The notes beneath the pieces are model-generated. The model was not told the origin of the DNA, searched no databases, and worked only from the letters and a program-made list of their open reading frames with translations. From Lachnospiraceae bacterium (GTDB lineage: Bacteria; Bacillota; Clostridia; Lachnospirales; Lachnospiraceae): a stretch of DNA of 64,000 nucleotides. The stretch lies in assembly GCA_910576125.1 (NCBI GenBank), contig CAJTHM010000014.1, positions 113,790-177,789 on the forward strand, read 5' to 3'. Of this stretch, positions 43,921-51,332 are shown one piece after another. Within the stretch, counting starts at the first letter, position 1. Every line of letters starts with the position of its first letter. The translations under genes were made by a program, and so were the position numbers.

Positions 43921-45111
43921 ATGAAGCTTTTTTTCAGGACAGCGATATGCTGTATTATAATGACGGTAATCCTCTGCTGCGGCTGCGGGGATGCCGGCCC
44001 GGGGGAGAGGACGGACAGAGCCGGGCAGAACACCGCCTCCTGGCAGTACATGGATACCGCCATGGGAACGGTAGTGCAGCAGACGATCTATGCAAAGGAT
44101 CAGGAGACTGCGGAGGACTTTTCCCGGCAGGCCTTTGATTTGCTGTCGCGGCTGGAGAGCGAGGAGATTTCCTGGCGGCTGGACACTTCTGAGGTGTACC
44201 GCGCCAATGCGTCCGCGGGGAGCGGGGAAGGCTTTGGCCTTTCGGAAGACCTGTCCGGGCTTTTAGAGGCCTGCAAAGAGCTGTGGGAGCGTTCGGACGG
44301 GGCATTCGACGCCACGCTGGGGGCGGTGACGCGCCTGTGGAACATTGACAGCTGGGCAGTGGAAGAGGATACGGAAGAGTTCGCGCCGCCTGCGGAGGGG
44401 GAGCTGGAGCGGGCCCTGAGCACATGCGGCAGCCAAAGGATGCGGCTCGTATGGGAGGAGTCTGGGGAAAGCGGCCCGAAATTGGGAACCGATTCTGTGA
44501 CAGAAGGCGATTCGGCTGCCGCGGCATCTGCCTCCTTGCAGGAGGGGAACGGGCAGGCGGGAAGATGCCGTCTCTATCTGCCGGAAGGGATGCAGCTTGA
44601 CCTGGGCGCTGTGGGAAAAGGATTCGCCATGGAGAGGCTTTTGGGTCTGCTGGAGGATTCTTCTGACGTGACCGCGGCGGTGATATCCCTGGGCGGCAGC
44701 ATCCTGACCTATGGGAGTAAGCCGGACGGGGGACCGTGGCGGGTGGGAATCGTCGATCCTTTCGACACGTCAGGCAGCGTCGGCACATTGACCCTGGAGG
44801 GGCAGTGGTGCGTTTCCACTTCAGGGGATTATGAGCGGTATGTGGAGGCGGACGGCGTGCGGTACCACCATATCCTGGACCCGAAGACCGGTATGCCCGC
44901 TGTCAGCGACGTGCGGGGCGTGACCATACTGATGAAGGACGGCCTGCTCAGCGACGGCCTGTCCACGGCCTGCTATATTCTCGGGCCGGAGAAAGGGATG
45001 GACCTGGCCGGACAATACGGGGCAGAGGCGCTGTTCGTCATGGCCGACGGCAGGATAGAGATGTCGGAGGGGATGGAAGCGTATTTTATGGAAAATGAGA
45101 ACAGAAGATAA
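43921..45111 (+). CDS. apbE: FAD:protein FMN transferase (ApbE)
   Basis: A lipoprotein enzyme that covalently attaches FMN to Thr/Ser of exported or membrane flavoproteins. Signal peptide with Cys-rich lipobox (ILCCGCG) at ~14-20; MDTAMGTVVQQ; LDLGAVGKGFAMERL; TSGDYERYV; HHILDPKTGMPA. At 396 residues it carries a ~35-residue insertion rich in Gly, Ser, Ala and Glu at about 180-215 just before the GAVGKG motif. It diverges from the NusG-II gene by 79 bases and may share regulation with it. Confidence 0.92.
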   Translation: MKLFFRTAICCIIMTVILCCGCGDAGPGERTDRAGQNTASWQYMDTAMGTVVQQTIYAKDQETAEDFSRQAFDLLSRLESEEISWRLDTSEVYRANASAGSGEGFGLSEDLSGLLEACKELWERSDGAFDATLGAVTRLWNIDSWAVEEDTEEFAPPAEGELERALSTCGSQRMRLVWEESGESGPKLGTDSVTEGDSAAAASASLQEGNGQAGRCRLYLPEGMQLDLGAVGKGFAMERLLGLLEDSSDVTAAVISLGGSILTYGSKPDGGPWRVGIVDPFDTSGSVGTLTLEGQWCVSTSGDYERYVEADGVRYHHILDPKTGMPAVSDVRGVTILMKDGLLSDGLSTACYILGPEKGMDLAGQYGAEALFVMADGRIEMSEGMEAYFMENENRR

Positions 45112-45144
45112 TACAGACTTATGGCAATCATAAAATTTATTGAT

Positions 45145-45173
45145 TTTACTTATGAAAAGGGTTATAGTATAAT
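45145..45173 (+). promoter_or_regulatory. Promoter of purA
   Basis: TTTACT at 45145-45150, 17-base spacer, TATAAT at 45168-45173. It predicts a transcript start near 45180. Confidence 0.7.
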
Positions 45174-45191
45174 AGCATAGTAAATGAAAAC

Positions 45192-45222
45192 AATAGAATC
45201 CATACTTTGCGGGGATTCTATT
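45192..45222 (+). promoter_or_regulatory. Hairpin at the 5' end of the purA leader
   Basis: AATAGAATCC (45192-45201) pairs perfectly with GGATTCTATT (45213-45222), followed by TTC. It starts ~12 bases after the predicted transcript start. It could stabilise the mRNA or act as a weak attenuator. Confidence 0.55.
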
Positions 45223-45270
45223 TTCATGAATGAAATCCTGCCGCCTGGCGGCGGGGAATGGAGGAGAACT

Positions 45271-46557
45271 ATGGTCAAGGCAATTGTAGGAGCCAACTGG
45301 GGCGATGAAGGAAAGGGCAAGATTACGGACATGATGGCGCAGGAGGCGGATATCGTAGTGCGGTTCCAGGGCGGCGCCAACGCGGGGCACACCATCGTGA
45401 ACGATTACGGAAAATTCGCGCTGCATACGCTTCCCTCGGGGGTATTTTACAGCCATATCACAAATATCATAGGCAATGGAGTAGCGCTGAACATCCCGCT
45501 GCTGTTCAGGGAAGTGCAGTCTCTGGTGGAGAGGAATGTGCCCAGCCCGAAGCTTCTGGTATCCGACAGGGCGCAGATTGTGATGCCGTATCATATCCTG
45601 CTGGATCAGTATGAGGAAGAGCGCCTGGGAGGAAAGTCTTTCGGCTCCACGAAATCCGGCATTGCACCCTTTTATTCCGACAAATATGCCAAAATCGGCT
45701 TTCAGGTAAGTGAGCTTTTCGACGAGGAAATACTGGAGGAGAAGACACAGCGTGTCTGTGAGATGAAGAATGTGCTCTTTGAACATCTTTACCACAAGCC
45801 TGTAATCAACCCGGAAGAGCTTCTGGAGACGCTTCACGGATACAGGGATATGGTGGCTCCTTTTGTGGGCGATGTATCCGCCTTTTTGGACAGAGCACTG
45901 AAAGAGGGCAGGACAGTGCTGCTGGAGGGACAGCTGGGCACATTAAAGGATCCGGATCACGGCATCTACCCCATGGTGACATCTTCTTCCACGCTGGCGG
46001 CTTTCGGCGCTATCGGGGCAGGGCTGCCTCCCTATGAAATCAAGCAGATCGTGACGGTCTGCAAGGCATATTCTTCCGCGGTAGGCGCGGGGGCGTTTGT
46101 GTCGGAGCTGTTCGGCGACGAGGCGGAGGAGCTGCGCCGCAGGGGCGGAGACGGCGGGGAGTACGGCGCCACTACCGGACGGCCCAGGCGCGTTGGCTGG
46201 TTCGACTGCGTGGCCTCCAGGTATGGATGCCGCCTGCAGGGGACTACGGACGTGGCCTTTACCGTGCTGGACGTGCTGGGCTATCTGGACGAGATTCCCG
46301 TGTGCGTGGGCTATGAGATTGACGGAGAGGTCACCACGGATTTCCCGGTGACCGGCAGGCTGTCCAAGGCAAAGCCCGTATTCAGGACCATGCCCGGATG
46401 GAAATGCGACATCAGGGGCATCTGCAACTATGAGGAACTGCCGGAGAACTGCCGGAATTATATCGAGTTCATCGAGGGACAGATCGGCTATCCCATCACC
46501 ATGGTCAGCAATGGGCCGGGCAGAGAGGACATCATTTACAGAAAATCAGCGCTGTAG
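45271..46557 (+). CDS. purA: Adenylosuccinate synthetase
   Basis: Makes adenylosuccinate from IMP, aspartate and GTP, the branch step to AMP. GTP loop WGDEGKGK at ~10-17, GGANAGHTI with the catalytic His ~41, and TGRPRRVGWFD toward the C terminus. It has 428 residues. GGAGGAG sets the start at 45271. Its own promoter and leader hairpin precede it. The LysR-type gene follows after 48 bases. Confidence 0.97.
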   Translation: MVKAIVGANWGDEGKGKITDMMAQEADIVVRFQGGANAGHTIVNDYGKFALHTLPSGVFYSHITNIIGNGVALNIPLLFREVQSLVERNVPSPKLLVSDRAQIVMPYHILLDQYEEERLGGKSFGSTKSGIAPFYSDKYAKIGFQVSELFDEEILEEKTQRVCEMKNVLFEHLYHKPVINPEELLETLHGYRDMVAPFVGDVSAFLDRALKEGRTVLLEGQLGTLKDPDHGIYPMVTSSSTLAAFGAIGAGLPPYEIKQIVTVCKAYSSAVGAGAFVSELFGDEAEELRRRGGDGGEYGATTGRPRRVGWFDCVASRYGCRLQGTTDVAFTVLDVLGYLDEIPVCVGYEIDGEVTTDFPVTGRLSKAKPVFRTMPGWKCDIRGICNYEELPENCRNYIEFIEGQIGYPITMVSNGPGREDIIYRKSAL

Positions 46558-46605
46558 GCGCGGGCCTGACGCATGCGGCAATGCCGCGCAGGCGGGAGGA
46601 GAGAT

Positions 46606-47517
46606 ATGGTCGGGAATCTGGAGTATTTCAAGGTGTTCTACTATACGGCCAGGCTGGGAAGCGTCACGGGAGCGGCCAGTGAGCTTTCCATCTCTCAGCC
46701 CGCGGTGAGCCAGTCCCTGAAAGCGCTGGAGCGCAGCCTTGGGGTGGCGCTGTTCCAGCGGGCCCCAAAGGGTGTCCGGCTGACCGGGGAGGGGCAGCTT
46801 CTGTACTCCTATGTGGCGAAAGGCTACGAGGAGATAGAGCGGGGAGTGGAGAAAGTGAAACAGATGCTGAATCTGGAGCTGGGGGAGGTGCACATCGGCG
46901 CCAGCGACATGACCCTGCGCTTCTATCTGCTGCCTTTTCTGGAGGAATTCCATGAGCGTTATCCGGGAATAAAGGTAATCGTGGCCAACGCGCCTACCCC
47001 GGAGACGCTGAAACTCCTGCGGGCGGGAGAAATCGATTTCGGCGTGGTCAGCACGCCCTTTGACCAGGGCGCGGACATCTGCGCGGAACCGGTCAGGGAG
47101 ATAGAAGACGTGTTTGTAGCCGGGCGCAGGTTCATTTCCTATAAGAATAAGATGCTGGATCTGCAGGAGCTGGAGAAGCTGCCGCTGATTTATCTGGAGG
47201 GGAGCACCAGCACCAGGACCTACATGGACGCCTATCTGGCGGAGAACAATGTGGCGGTGCAGCCGGAGTTCGAGCTGTCCACCAGCGACATGATCGTGCA
47301 GTTCGCTTTGCGCAATCTGGGAATCGGCTGCGTGGTCAGGGACTTTGCCATGGAGGCCGTGGAGTCGGGGCGGCTGTTTGAGCTGCGGTTCAACAAAATG
47401 ATACCCAAAAGACAGTTCTGCGTGGTCACCAGCCGGAAAGCGCCTCTGGGCGTGGCGGCGGGAAAGCTGTTGGAGATTATGCGGAATCAGAATAGGAGAA
47501 CGAGGGATGATTCGTAA
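46606..47517 (+). CDS. LysR-family transcriptional regulator
   Basis: A 303-residue regulator with the N-terminal winged HTH (FYYTARLGSVTGAASELSIS, QPAVSQSLKALERSLG) and a two-lobed effector domain (~90-300). GGGAGGAG precedes the ATG at 46606. It overlaps the HAD hydrolase gene by 11 bases. LysR proteins often control a neighbouring gene, but no divergent target lies next to it. Effector unknown. Confidence 0.93.
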   Translation: MVGNLEYFKVFYYTARLGSVTGAASELSISQPAVSQSLKALERSLGVALFQRAPKGVRLTGEGQLLYSYVAKGYEEIERGVEKVKQMLNLELGEVHIGASDMTLRFYLLPFLEEFHERYPGIKVIVANAPTPETLKLLRAGEIDFGVVSTPFDQGADICAEPVREIEDVFVAGRRFISYKNKMLDLQELEKLPLIYLEGSTSTRTYMDAYLAENNVAVQPEFELSTSDMIVQFALRNLGIGCVVRDFAMEAVESGRLFELRFNKMIPKRQFCVVTSRKAPLGVAAGKLLEIMRNQNRRTRDDS

Positions 47518-48112
47518 TATTATATTTGATATCGGTAATGTGTTGACGGATTTTCGGTGGAAAGCATTCCTGGAGGACAAGGGATTTGACGAAAAAACCG
47601 TGGAGCGCATTGCGAAAGCTTCGGTGCAGACACCGCTCTGGAACGAAATAGACCGGGGAGTCTGGGACCTGGAGGAGCTGATGCAGGCTTTCATTGCCAG
47701 GGATCCTGAGATTGAGCCCCAGCTGCGCAGGGCCTACGACAATGTGGCCGGCATGGTGACAAAGCGGGACTATGCCATTCCCTGGATCCGGGAGCTGAAA
47801 GCAAAGGGCTATGGAGTATACTATCTGTCCAATTTCTCGGAGAAAGCCTATGCGGACTGCGCGGATGCCCTTGACTTTATGCCCTATATGGACGGCGGCA
47901 TTCTGTCCTATCAGGAGAAAATCATCAAGCCTGACCCGGAGATCTACAGGCTGCTTCTGTCCAGGTATTCTCTGAAAGCGGAAGAAAGCGTGTTCCTTGA
48001 CGATACCGCGGCAAACGTGGAGGCGGCCAGAGCGGTGGGGCTGTACGGTATCCGGTTTGAGACGAAAGAGCAGGCGGAAGAAGAGCTGCGGGGGCTTGGA
48101 GCGGATGTGTAA
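47507..48112 (+). CDS. HAD-family (IA) hydrolase
   Basis: A 201-residue haloacid-dehalogenase-type phosphatase. Motif I FDIGNVLTDF, motif II LSNFS, motif III Lys in IIKPDPEIY and motif IV FLDDTAANVEAA are all present. Motif I has DIG in place of DxD: the second Asp is replaced by Gly, a variant seen in the YihX/alpha-glucose-phosphatase-like group. The gene overlaps and probably is translated with the LysR-type gene. Confidence 0.9.
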   Translation: MIRNIIFDIGNVLTDFRWKAFLEDKGFDEKTVERIAKASVQTPLWNEIDRGVWDLEELMQAFIARDPEIEPQLRRAYDNVAGMVTKRDYAIPWIRELKAKGYGVYYLSNFSEKAYADCADALDFMPYMDGGILSYQEKIIKPDPEIYRLLLSRYSLKAEESVFLDDTAANVEAARAVGLYGIRFETKEQAEEELRGLGADV

Positions 48113-48172
48113 TGGATTTCCCATACCTTTCCAAAGACATTGTTTCAGAGATGGGCAATCGGAACGGATAGC

Positions 48173-48218
48173 GGCCAAAGCCGGGTTATTGCAGACCTGG
48201 CTTTGGCCCGATTGGTTT
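48173..48218 (+). terminator. Hairpin after the HAD gene
   Basis: GGCCAAAGCC (48173-48182) pairs with GGCTTTGGCC (48199-48208); the tail GATTGGTTTT is only weakly T-rich. It may also end the converging minus-strand gene. Confidence 0.5.
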
Positions 48219-48226
48219 TGGGAACA

Positions 48227-48547
48227 TCAGCGTGGGTCCTGTCTCTCTCCCGATGCCTTGTCTGCCGCCGCCTTGTCTGCTGCTGCGGCCTCCGGTTTAT
48301 CCGGGTCGCCGATAGTCTTTTTCCCGGTGAGCCTGCCGTACATCCAGGAATAGATCCAGATGACCAGCGGCAGGGCGAAAGTGCCGAACAGGCAGATCCG
48401 GAACCAACCGGCGGACTGGCTGCTGTCCGCGATGGCGGCCACAAGGGTGACGACATACAGGAGAATCAGCAGCGCCACGCCGACGATGGCGACAATCTGC
48501 CTTGAGTTCCTTTTTCTTTTTGGCGCATTCGGTTTCGTTTCTTTCAT
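48227..48547 (-). CDS. Small two-helix membrane protein
   Basis: A 106-residue protein: a basic N terminus (NAPKRKRNSRQ), two membrane segments (IVAIVGVALLILLYVVTLVA and ICLFGTFALPLVIWIYSWMY) and a Lys/Asp/Ala-rich C-terminal tail. GAGGAAG precedes the ATG at 48547. I do not recognise the family. A possible structured leader with a terminator lies upstream on the same strand (48669-48762). Confidence 0.6.
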   Translation of the reverse strand: MKETKPNAPKRKRNSRQIVAIVGVALLILLYVVTLVAAIADSSQSAGWFRICLFGTFALPLVIWIYSWMYGRLTGKKTIGDPDKPEAAAADKAAADKASGERQDPR

Positions 48548-48668
48548 GGCTTCCTCGTTTCTGTTGCCTCCCCGCACGGATGGGCGCGGCGCGGGGGATG
48601 TGGATAGGATGATTGTAGCATGTTTGCTCCTGGTTGGCAACAGGTCGGACTCCAAATTGCGCATAACG

Positions 48669-48762
48669 CAAAAATCCCGGGCCTGCACCTGCGCGAAGCC
48701 CGGAATAAAGGGGAGGATTCAGGTTCTGTCACGCAAAGGCGAACCACTGCGCCACAGAACCT
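48669..48762 (-). ncRNA. Candidate structured leader with terminator, minus strand
   Basis: On the minus strand a long hairpin has outer arms AGGTTCTGT/ACAGAACCT (48754-48762, 48721-48729) and an inner stem CGCA...TGCG capped by a TTCG loop. A second hairpin CCGGGC/GCCCGG (48698-48703, 48677-48682) with a GATTTTTG tail resembles a terminator. Both lie 120-215 bases before the small membrane protein gene. No known riboswitch class matched. Confidence 0.4.
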
Positions 48763-48875
48763 AAGTATTATTTTATCTTCGGTACGATCAAAGGAGGGGG
48801 TTCCCTGACATTCAATAGTGTGACCCTAAATCCGGTATTTATACACGCTCAGGGAAATTTTTGAAAATTTTTTTA

Positions 48876-48904
48876 TTGTGTTAAAACATATTCTGTTATA
48901 TACT
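48876..48904 (+). promoter_or_regulatory. Promoter of the SEC-C gene
   Basis: TTGTGT at 48876-48881, 17-base spacer, TATACT at 48899-48904, in AT-rich DNA 82 bases before the start codon. Confidence 0.65.
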
Positions 48905-48985
48905 GATTAATGTGGCGGACATTTTGGAATGTCCGGCTAAAATACAGCCGGCAAAAGCCCGGTGGGATTGAAAAAGGTGGTAGAT

Positions 48986-49489
48986 ATGGCATTATTGGAA
49001 AAATGGAGAGAAGAGGCATATAACGAGGCGGTTGGACAGGACAAGCTGCAGAAGCTTTGGGCGGCATATTTTCAGGAAGAGAAAGAAATCTATGCCCGGC
49101 TTCTGAAGAATCCCGACGAAGTGGTTCAGGGCACGGTGCGGGAGCTGGCTGACAAATACCAGGTGACCATCATGACGATGACCGGCTTCCTGGACGGCAT
49201 CAACGACAGCCTGAAAGAGCCCAACCCCATCGAGGAGATGGAAGAGGATACAGTGGTGAACCTTGGTTTTGAGAAAGCGCTGCTCTATAAGAACATGGTG
49301 GCGGCAGAGGCTGACTGGCTGTATAATCTGGAGGAGTGGAACGATATTTTCGACGAGGAGACAAGGAGGGCCCTCTATAAGGAGCAGAAATCCTCCACCA
49401 CAATCGTAAAGGAGGCAAAGGTCTATCCCAACGATCCATGCCCCTGTGGAAGCGGTAAAAAGTATAAAAAGTGCTGCGGCAGGAAATAA
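48986..49489 (+). CDS. SEC-C motif protein
   Basis: A 167-residue soluble, acidic, helical protein ending in a zinc-binding SEC-C motif (PCPCGSGKKYKKCCG), as at the SecA C terminus. The rest is helical (EKWREEAYNEAVGQ; YQVTIMTMTGFLDGIND). Proteins of this design are widespread in Clostridia, but function is not established; the zinc tail may contact SecB-like partners or ribosomes. The start at 48986 follows AAGGTGG. Confidence 0.78.
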   Translation: MALLEKWREEAYNEAVGQDKLQKLWAAYFQEEKEIYARLLKNPDEVVQGTVRELADKYQVTIMTMTGFLDGINDSLKEPNPIEEMEEDTVVNLGFEKALLYKNMVAAEADWLYNLEEWNDIFDEETRRALYKEQKSSTTIVKEAKVYPNDPCPCGSGKKYKKCCGRK

Positions 49490-49501
49490 GAGGAATCCGG
49501 T

Positions 49502-50119
49502 ATGAAAAAACTCTTGAAACAGATAAAATGGGAGACGCTTCTGACATCGGCGCTGTACATCGTGCTGGGAGTGGTGGCACTGATTATCCCGGATACGATG
49601 GTGAAGACGCTGGGTTATCTGATCGGTATCCTGCTGATCGTGGCGGGAGCGGTTTCCATGATATGCTATCTGCTGCGGGAGGCCAGCCTGAACTATTACC
49701 GGAATGGTTTTGGATATGGGCTGGTGAGCATAGCGGTGGGCATCCTCTTTTTGTACAAGGTGGAGTGGATTATCTCGCTGGTACCGGCGATTCTGGGCAT
49801 CCTGGTGGTGGCCAGCGGCTGCCGGAAGCTGCAGGACGTGATAGACATGAAGCGGATGAACTATGGCAACTGGGTGGCGGTGCTGATTCTGGCAGCGGTC
49901 AATGTGATACTGGGCGCGGCGCTTATCTTCAATTCCCTGGAGGCAGCGCTGTTCTTCCTGCAGCTGGTGGGCGCCGGCCTGATTTTCAGCGGCGTCACGG
50001 ACTGTATTACCTGCTTTTACCTGGCGAAAGAGGCAAAAGGATATTTTGACAATCTGGAGGCCGTGGACAGCACCTTTACAGAAGTGGCGGACACGGATGA
50101 AGAGGGAGCAGAAATTTGA
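49502..50119 (+). CDS. DUF308/HdeD-like membrane protein
   Basis: A 205-residue protein with six membrane segments in three similar helix pairs (ALYIVLGVVALIIPDT, YLIGILLIVAGAVSMI), typical of DUF308/HdeD-like proteins, and an acidic ~30-residue cytoplasmic tail. It follows the SEC-C gene by 12 bases, so they are probably one transcript. Role unknown. Confidence 0.8.
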   Translation: MKKLLKQIKWETLLTSALYIVLGVVALIIPDTMVKTLGYLIGILLIVAGAVSMICYLLREASLNYYRNGFGYGLVSIAVGILFLYKVEWIISLVPAILGILVVASGCRKLQDVIDMKRMNYGNWVAVLILAAVNVILGAALIFNSLEAALFFLQLVGAGLIFSGVTDCITCFYLAKEAKGYFDNLEAVDSTFTEVADTDEEGAEI

Positions 50120-50182
50120 AAGAAGTACGCTTTCGGACTTTTTGATTTTCATGCGCGCCAAAGCGCGCAAGGGGTATAGAAA

Positions 50183-50614
50183 ATGAACATTGCATCCTTT
50201 TTATTGCCCAAAGCGGAGGTGGCCTATCTGCGGGATGACATGACGCTGAGGCAGGGCCTTGAAAAGCTCCGCAGAAGCGGCTTTTCCGCCATACCTGTCA
50301 TCGATATTGAAGACAGGTATGTGGGCGTTGTGGGCGTAGGGGATTTTCTGTGGAATATACTGGCATACAACCAGAACCTGGAGAATATTACGCTGAAGAA
50401 TCTGGAGCATACATGCGTGCGGGATTTCCTGCAGAACGGAAAGGTGAAGCCGGCCTGCATCGATACGCCCATGGAGAATCTGCTGGAGCGCGCGAAGAAC
50501 CAGAATTTCGTGCCGGTAATAGACGACAGGAACGTATTCATCGGAATCGTCACCCGCAGCGATATCATCAAATATTTTACGGATAAGGCGAGGCTGAATA
50601 CGAAAGAAAGCTGA
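50183..50614 (+). CDS. Stand-alone CBS-pair protein
   Basis: A 143-residue protein made of two CBS motifs (LRRSGFSAIPVIDIEDRYVG and RAKNQNFVPVIDDRNVFIG), which as a pair bind adenine nucleotides such as AMP, ATP or cyclic di-AMP. There is no effector domain. It lies between the DUF308 gene and apt, so an adenylate-sensing link to apt/relA is conceivable but unproven. Confidence 0.88.
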   Translation: MNIASFLLPKAEVAYLRDDMTLRQGLEKLRRSGFSAIPVIDIEDRYVGVVGVGDFLWNILAYNQNLENITLKNLEHTCVRDFLQNGKVKPACIDTPMENLLERAKNQNFVPVIDDRNVFIGIVTRSDIIKYFTDKARLNTKES

Positions 50615-50644
50615 AAGAGATACATAAAAGAGAGGTGGACAGGA

Positions 50645-51169
50645 ATGAAGAAACTGGAGGAATATGTAGTAAGCATCCCGGATTTTCCGGAAGAGGGAAT
50701 CATCTTCCGCGACGTGACCAGCGTCCTTCAGGATGCGGAGGGGTTACAGCTGGCAGTCAACACCATGCAGGAGAAGATAAAGGATCTGGATTATGATGTG
50801 GTGGCGGGACCTGAATCGAGAGGATTTATATTTGGAACCCCCATTGCCTATAATAATAAAAAGCCTTTTGTGCTGATTCGCAAGGCTGGAAAGCTTCCCA
50901 GAGAGACGGTTTCCGTCTCCTATGAACTGGAGTACGGGCAGGCTACCATCGAGATGCACAAGGACAGCATCAGGCCGGGACAGAAAGTACTGGTGGTGGA
51001 TGATCTGATTGCCACAGGCGGCACCACGGAGGCCATGATCAAGCTGATCGAGAGCATTGGCGGCGAAGTGGTGGGCGTTGTGGTCCTGATGGAGCTGGCG
51101 GGTCTGAAAGGCCGTGAGAAAATCGCCGGATACCGTCTGGAGTCGGCCATCTGTTATCCGGGCAAATAG
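50645..51169 (+). CDS. apt: Adenine phosphoribosyltransferase
   Basis: Salvages adenine to AMP with PRPP. PRPP loop VLVVDDLIATGGTTEA at ~117-132, GPESRGFIFGTPIAY and the N-terminal SIPDFPEEGIIFRDVT are all typical. It has 174 residues. The apt-relA order is widespread in Gram-positive bacteria and links purine salvage to stringent control. The stop abuts a long palindrome. Confidence 0.97.
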   Translation: MKKLEEYVVSIPDFPEEGIIFRDVTSVLQDAEGLQLAVNTMQEKIKDLDYDVVAGPESRGFIFGTPIAYNNKKPFVLIRKAGKLPRETVSVSYELEYGQATIEMHKDSIRPGQKVLVVDDLIATGGTTEAMIKLIESIGGEVVGVVVLMELAGLKGREKIAGYRLESAICYPGK

Positions 51170-51256
51170 CGTGCAAAGAAGTTCTAAGACAGCAAAGTAC
51201 GCTGTCTAAGAACTTCTATGTTGCACGCGGAAGAATCCGCGGGGCGGATTCTTCCG
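51169..51256. repeat. Two stacked palindromes between apt and relA
   Basis: First: outer GCGTGCAA/TTGCACGC (51169-51176, 51221-51228) and inner 17-base arms (51177-51193, 51201-51217, one mismatch). Second: CGGAAGAATCCG/CGGATTCTTCCG (51228-51239, 51245-51256), perfect. No T run follows either, so readthrough into relA is possible. Arms resemble those at 26700-26763 and 7841-7890. Confidence 0.75.
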
Positions 51257-51332
51257 GGATTGGGATTTGGAAGACTGGGAGCATGGATTTTGGGGTGCGG
51301 GGCGGAAGACATGGTAGAAAGCGTGGGTATCT

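Noticed and set aside
43842..44063. N-terminal extension of the NusG-II protein to 210 residues
   Set aside because: The extension overlaps the divergent ApbE gene. The membrane anchor starts right after MKKN at 43841.
48721..48762. Cyclic di-GMP-I riboswitch, suggested by CACGCAAAG on the plus strand
   Set aside because: The rest of the consensus (second GGGACGCAAAGCC-type block and tetraloop-receptor arms) is missing and the fold is a simple hairpin.
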